This document shows, one piece after another, positions 62,432 through 64,000 of a DNA stretch of 64,000 nucleotides. Positions within the stretch are counted from its first letter, which is position 1; each line of letters starts with the position of its first letter. Source of the stretch: UBA6398 sp963660485. Lineage in GTDB: Bacteria; Bacteroidota; Bacteroidia; Bacteroidales; Bacteroidaceae. The notes beneath the pieces were generated by a model. The model made no database searches, had not been told where the DNA came from, and saw only the letters and a program-made list of their open reading frames with translations. The stretch covers positions 186,001 to 250,000 of the forward strand of contig CAVKYH010000001.1 in NCBI GenBank assembly GCA_963660485.1, read 5' to 3'. The position numbers and the translations under genes are program-made.

Positions 62432-62525
62432 ACGGCATCTCGTAAAAACTCCGGGCCATGTAATTTAAATTAGATGCGTCGGAATTTAAATTAGGTCTGA
62501 CATCGTTTCAGACCATATCTGACAT
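62432..62525. repeat. Mosaic palindrome family, copy 8 (decayed)
   Basis: The 34-bp frame at 62450-62483 keeps the right arm (TAGATGCGTCGGA) but its left arm reads TCCGGGCCATGTA in place of TCCGACGCATCTA, so pairing is partly lost. AATTTAAATTAGGTCTGACA, TCGTTTCAGACCATATCTGACA follow. The inverted word ACGGCATCTCGT (62432-62443) links it to copy 6. Confidence 0.8.
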
Positions 62526-62559
62526 GTTTTTCTCGGCTGTATTCGGGGGTAAAAAACAA

Positions 62560-62593
62560 ACGGAGAATACAAGAAAAATCTCGCATTCTCCGC
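62560..62593 (-). terminator. Terminator of the Dabb gene
   Basis: On the minus strand CGGAGAATGCGAG pairs with CTTGTATTCTCCG (two G-U) around ATTTTT, followed by TTTGTTTTTT. It lies about 75 bases past the Dabb stop. Confidence 0.8.
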
Positions 62594-62666
62594 TTCTATT
62601 TACGGTATTTTGCTTCCCGATGCCTTATGTTGGAAATGTCAAGAGGCCGGGAAACTGTTTCAAACG

Positions 62667-62972
62667 TCAGTCGGCGGTTTCGTAGTCCACGCAACTTCTC
62701 CCGCAAAGCAACGGCTTCAATGCAGAAGCCACTTTCACGTGCTCGGGATTCTTGCCATATTCAATCACATCCTGCAATGTATCAAATTTGCTGTAAAGAC
62801 AAATGTTCCATTGCTCGGCTGGATTGATATTGAAACCCACTTCGATTTCACGAATCGTAGGAATAACGGCTTTCAAAGCCAATATACCGCTACGAAATTG
62901 CTCCGCAGCCTTTTGACGAACGTCTGCGGGCGTTTTTTCGTCGAACCGAAACATTACTATATGCTTTACCAT
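62667..62972 (-). CDS. Dabb-family (stress-responsive A/B barrel) protein
   Basis: A 101-residue ferredoxin-like dimeric alpha/beta barrel protein. The start MVKHIVMFRF, the central PTIREIEVGFNI and the WNICLYSKFDTLQDVIEYGKNPEHVKV pattern are typical of the Dabb domain. Members range from stress proteins to small-molecule cyclases; the role here is unknown. It follows the ThiE-like gene by 46 bases and may share its transcript. Confidence 0.85.
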   Translation of the reverse strand: MVKHIVMFRFDEKTPADVRQKAAEQFRSGILALKAVIPTIREIEVGFNINPAEQWNICLYSKFDTLQDVIEYGKNPEHVKVASALKPLLCGRSCVDYETAD

Positions 62973-63018
62973 TGTTCTTTTTAATAATAAGATTTATATT
63001 TTTGGCGGTTTCCGATTG

Positions 63019-63609
63019 TCAATATTTTTCGCATTCCGCAAGAAATTCTACTATCCCGCCTTCAAGACCGTCGGCCTTTACGGCAATGCCGTTTATACCG
63101 GTATCGACAACCGACTGAAGATTTGCAGCATTGATTTCGCCGCAAGCCACAACGGGAATTCTTACGTTCTGCTCCTGCAAACCGTTCACGATATCGGTGT
63201 AGGTTTTCAGCATAGCGCTTGAATCTGTTACGGTATCCCTATTTGTTTTTATTGTAACGTAATCAGCTCCCGTCTTCTTGGCATCGATAATTTCGGAAAG
63301 GTTCTCTGCCGTTGCGCCAATAATGAATCCTTCTCCCAGAGTTCTTCTCTCCAAACCTACGTTGGCATGGCAAAGGTGCACACCGTCTAACTCCAACTTC
63401 TTTACCAGTTCTATGTTGTCTTCTACAATAAGCGTAGCTTCGTGGTCGTGGCAAATTTTTTTCAATTCTTCTATAAGGGTTTCTTCTTTCTTTTTAGGAG
63501 AATCACTCACCTGAAGTTGTATCCATTTATACCCATTAGCCAATGCTTTTTCCACATCTGCACGGGGATTCTTCTGAACTTCGGAAAATAAAAGTTGAAC
63601 AGGAATCAT
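63019..63609 (-). CDS. Second thiamine phosphate synthase-like (ThiE-type) protein
   Basis: A 196-residue barrel of the ThiE/TenI family. VEDNIELVKKLELDGVHLCHANVG (about 61-83), FIIGATAENLSEI (about 94) and GADYVTIK (about 113), then IPVVACGEINAANLQSVVDTGINGIAVKA (about 151) follow the ThiE plan. The phosphate-binding TxTK motif is not evident (YVTIKTNRDTVTDSS), and CG replaces IGGI. Its start overlaps the gltD stop by four bases (ATGA), so it is translated with a glutamate synthase subunit and not with thiamine genes. The actual reaction is uncertain. Confidence 0.7.
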   Translation of the reverse strand: MIPVQLLFSEVQKNPRADVEKALANGYKWIQLQVSDSPKKKEETLIEELKKICHDHEATLIVEDNIELVKKLELDGVHLCHANVGLERRTLGEGFIIGATAENLSEIIDAKKTGADYVTIKTNRDTVTDSSAMLKTYTDIVNGLQEQNVRIPVVACGEINAANLQSVVDTGINGIAVKADGLEGGIVEFLAECEKY

Positions 63610-64000
63610 TTTGCTTGCATAGCTTTGTCGGCAGCCTCGGCTGCTTTTCTTCCGTCGCCCATTGCGAGAATCACAGTAGCCCCACCGCGCACGATATCTC
63701 CGCCGGCATATACATCTTCTCGTGCCGAACGCATTTCTTCGTTTGTTACGATAGTGCCCTTGTCGCTAATTTCCAATCCGCTTACAGAGTTCGGAATAAT
63801 AGGGTTGGGACGTACTCCGATGCTGACAACTACCAAATCGGCGGGAAGCGTTTCTATTGCGCCGGGAATCTCCACAGGTCTTCTGCGGCCGGAACTGTCG
63901 GGTTCGCCAAGCTCCATCTTTTGTAATTTAACGGCTTTTACTCTTCCGTCTTCATCAGCCAAATATTCGATAGGGTTGTGCAACGTCATGAAATTCACAC
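63606..64000 (-). CDS. Glutamate synthase small subunit (GltD-type), C-terminal part
   Basis: The last ~130 residues of an FAD/NADPH oxidoreductase; the 5' part is beyond the window. VVVSIGVRPNPIIP, GLEISDKGTIVTNEEMRSAREDVYAGGDIVRGGATVILAMGDGRKAAEAADK-type motifs (about 50 residues from the end) are the second FAD-binding region of GltD and its relatives. It probably provides electrons for glutamate synthesis from glutamine and 2-oxoglutarate; related sulfide/ferredoxin-NADP reductase subunits share this domain. The downstream ThiE-like gene overlaps it by four bases. Confidence 0.85.
   Translation of the reverse strand, partial: VNFMTLHNPIEYLADEDGRVKAVKLQKMELGEPDSSGRRRPVEIPGAIETLPADLVVVSIGVRPNPIIPNSVSGLEISDKGTIVTNEEMRSAREDVYAGGDIVRGGATVILAMGDGRKAAEAADKAMQAK

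Larger units (their letters stand above)
62228..62666. other. Intergenic region pyrG / Dabb gene
   Basis: A 439-base region between co-directional genes. It holds the pyrG promoter box, copy 8 of the palindrome family and the terminator of the upstream Dabb gene. No further gene was seen. Confidence 0.6.

Overview
The window is ordinary chromosomal DNA of a member of the order Bacteroidales (Bacteroides/Prevotella/Muribaculaceae-like; the family cannot be fixed from the sequence alone). The signs are promoters of the Bacteroidetes type TAnnTTTG upstream of most transcription units, a Rho factor with a very large low-complexity insert, a FeoA-FeoB fusion, a ResB-CcsA fusion, two DUF5686-type outer-membrane proteins, a type IX secretion 'plug' domain protein, DUF4923, and a dipeptidyl-peptidase S9/MFS pair. 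No rRNA or tRNA gene, phage, insertion sequence or CRISPR array was seen.

Layout. 1-6.6 kb: a GNAT acetyltransferase, then a leftward unit hisH-hisA-hisF-hisIE-ftsE-lysC-lysA (histidine and lysine/DAP synthesis around an orphan FtsE-type ATPase). 7.1-9.1 kb: rho. 9.2-9.6 kb: an intergenic array of 22-bp repeats. 9.8-13.1 kb: leftward thrS-infC-rpmI-rplT. 13.7-17.7 kb: rightward ThiE-like gene, prs, map, tsaD, cinA-type amidase. 17.9-24.9 kb: leftward lipoprotein, LolA-like carrier, trxB, DUF4923 protein, inositol-phosphate synthase, DUF5686 protein. 25-34.3 kb: rightward cca, T9SS-plug protein, TRIC/UPF0126 membrane protein, small winged-helix protein, SGNH hydrolase, RelA-type ppGpp synthetase, second DUF5686-like protein. 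34.3-34.5 kb: second, shorter copy of the repeat element. 34.7-41.4 kb: leftward tripartite RND efflux pump with lpxA. 41.8-47.6 kb: rightward porin, ResB-CcsA cytochrome c assembly protein, FeoAB iron transporter. 47.8-48.6 kb: leftward tRNA methyltransferase. 48.7-55.0 kb: rightward lon, tgt, LptF/G permease, DEAD-box helicase. 55.2-64 kb: leftward gltD (cut by the window end), ThiE-like, Dabb protein, pyrG, yidC, S9 peptidase, MFS transporter.

Most of the content is housekeeping: amino-acid, nucleotide and cofactor synthesis, translation, tRNA modification, envelope assembly, proteolysis and stress signalling. What the genes do not explain is concentrated between them. Eight intergenic sites carry a modular family of AT-centred palindromes built from a few interchangeable words; two versions of one 34-bp palindrome differ by matched changes in both arms. 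Two sites carry a different element with a 19-bp inverted repeat and, in the longer copy, eleven 22-bp units whose central triplet changes one base at a time along the array (GCC, GAC, CAC, TAC).

Protein-level points worth a second look are a ppGpp synthetase whose hydrolase active site has been lost, a tRNA-guanine transglycosylase without the usual zinc cysteines, the large disordered insert in Rho, and a likely separate infC promoter overlapping the thrS stop codon. All functional calls come from reading motifs and family resemblance; no database search was possible.
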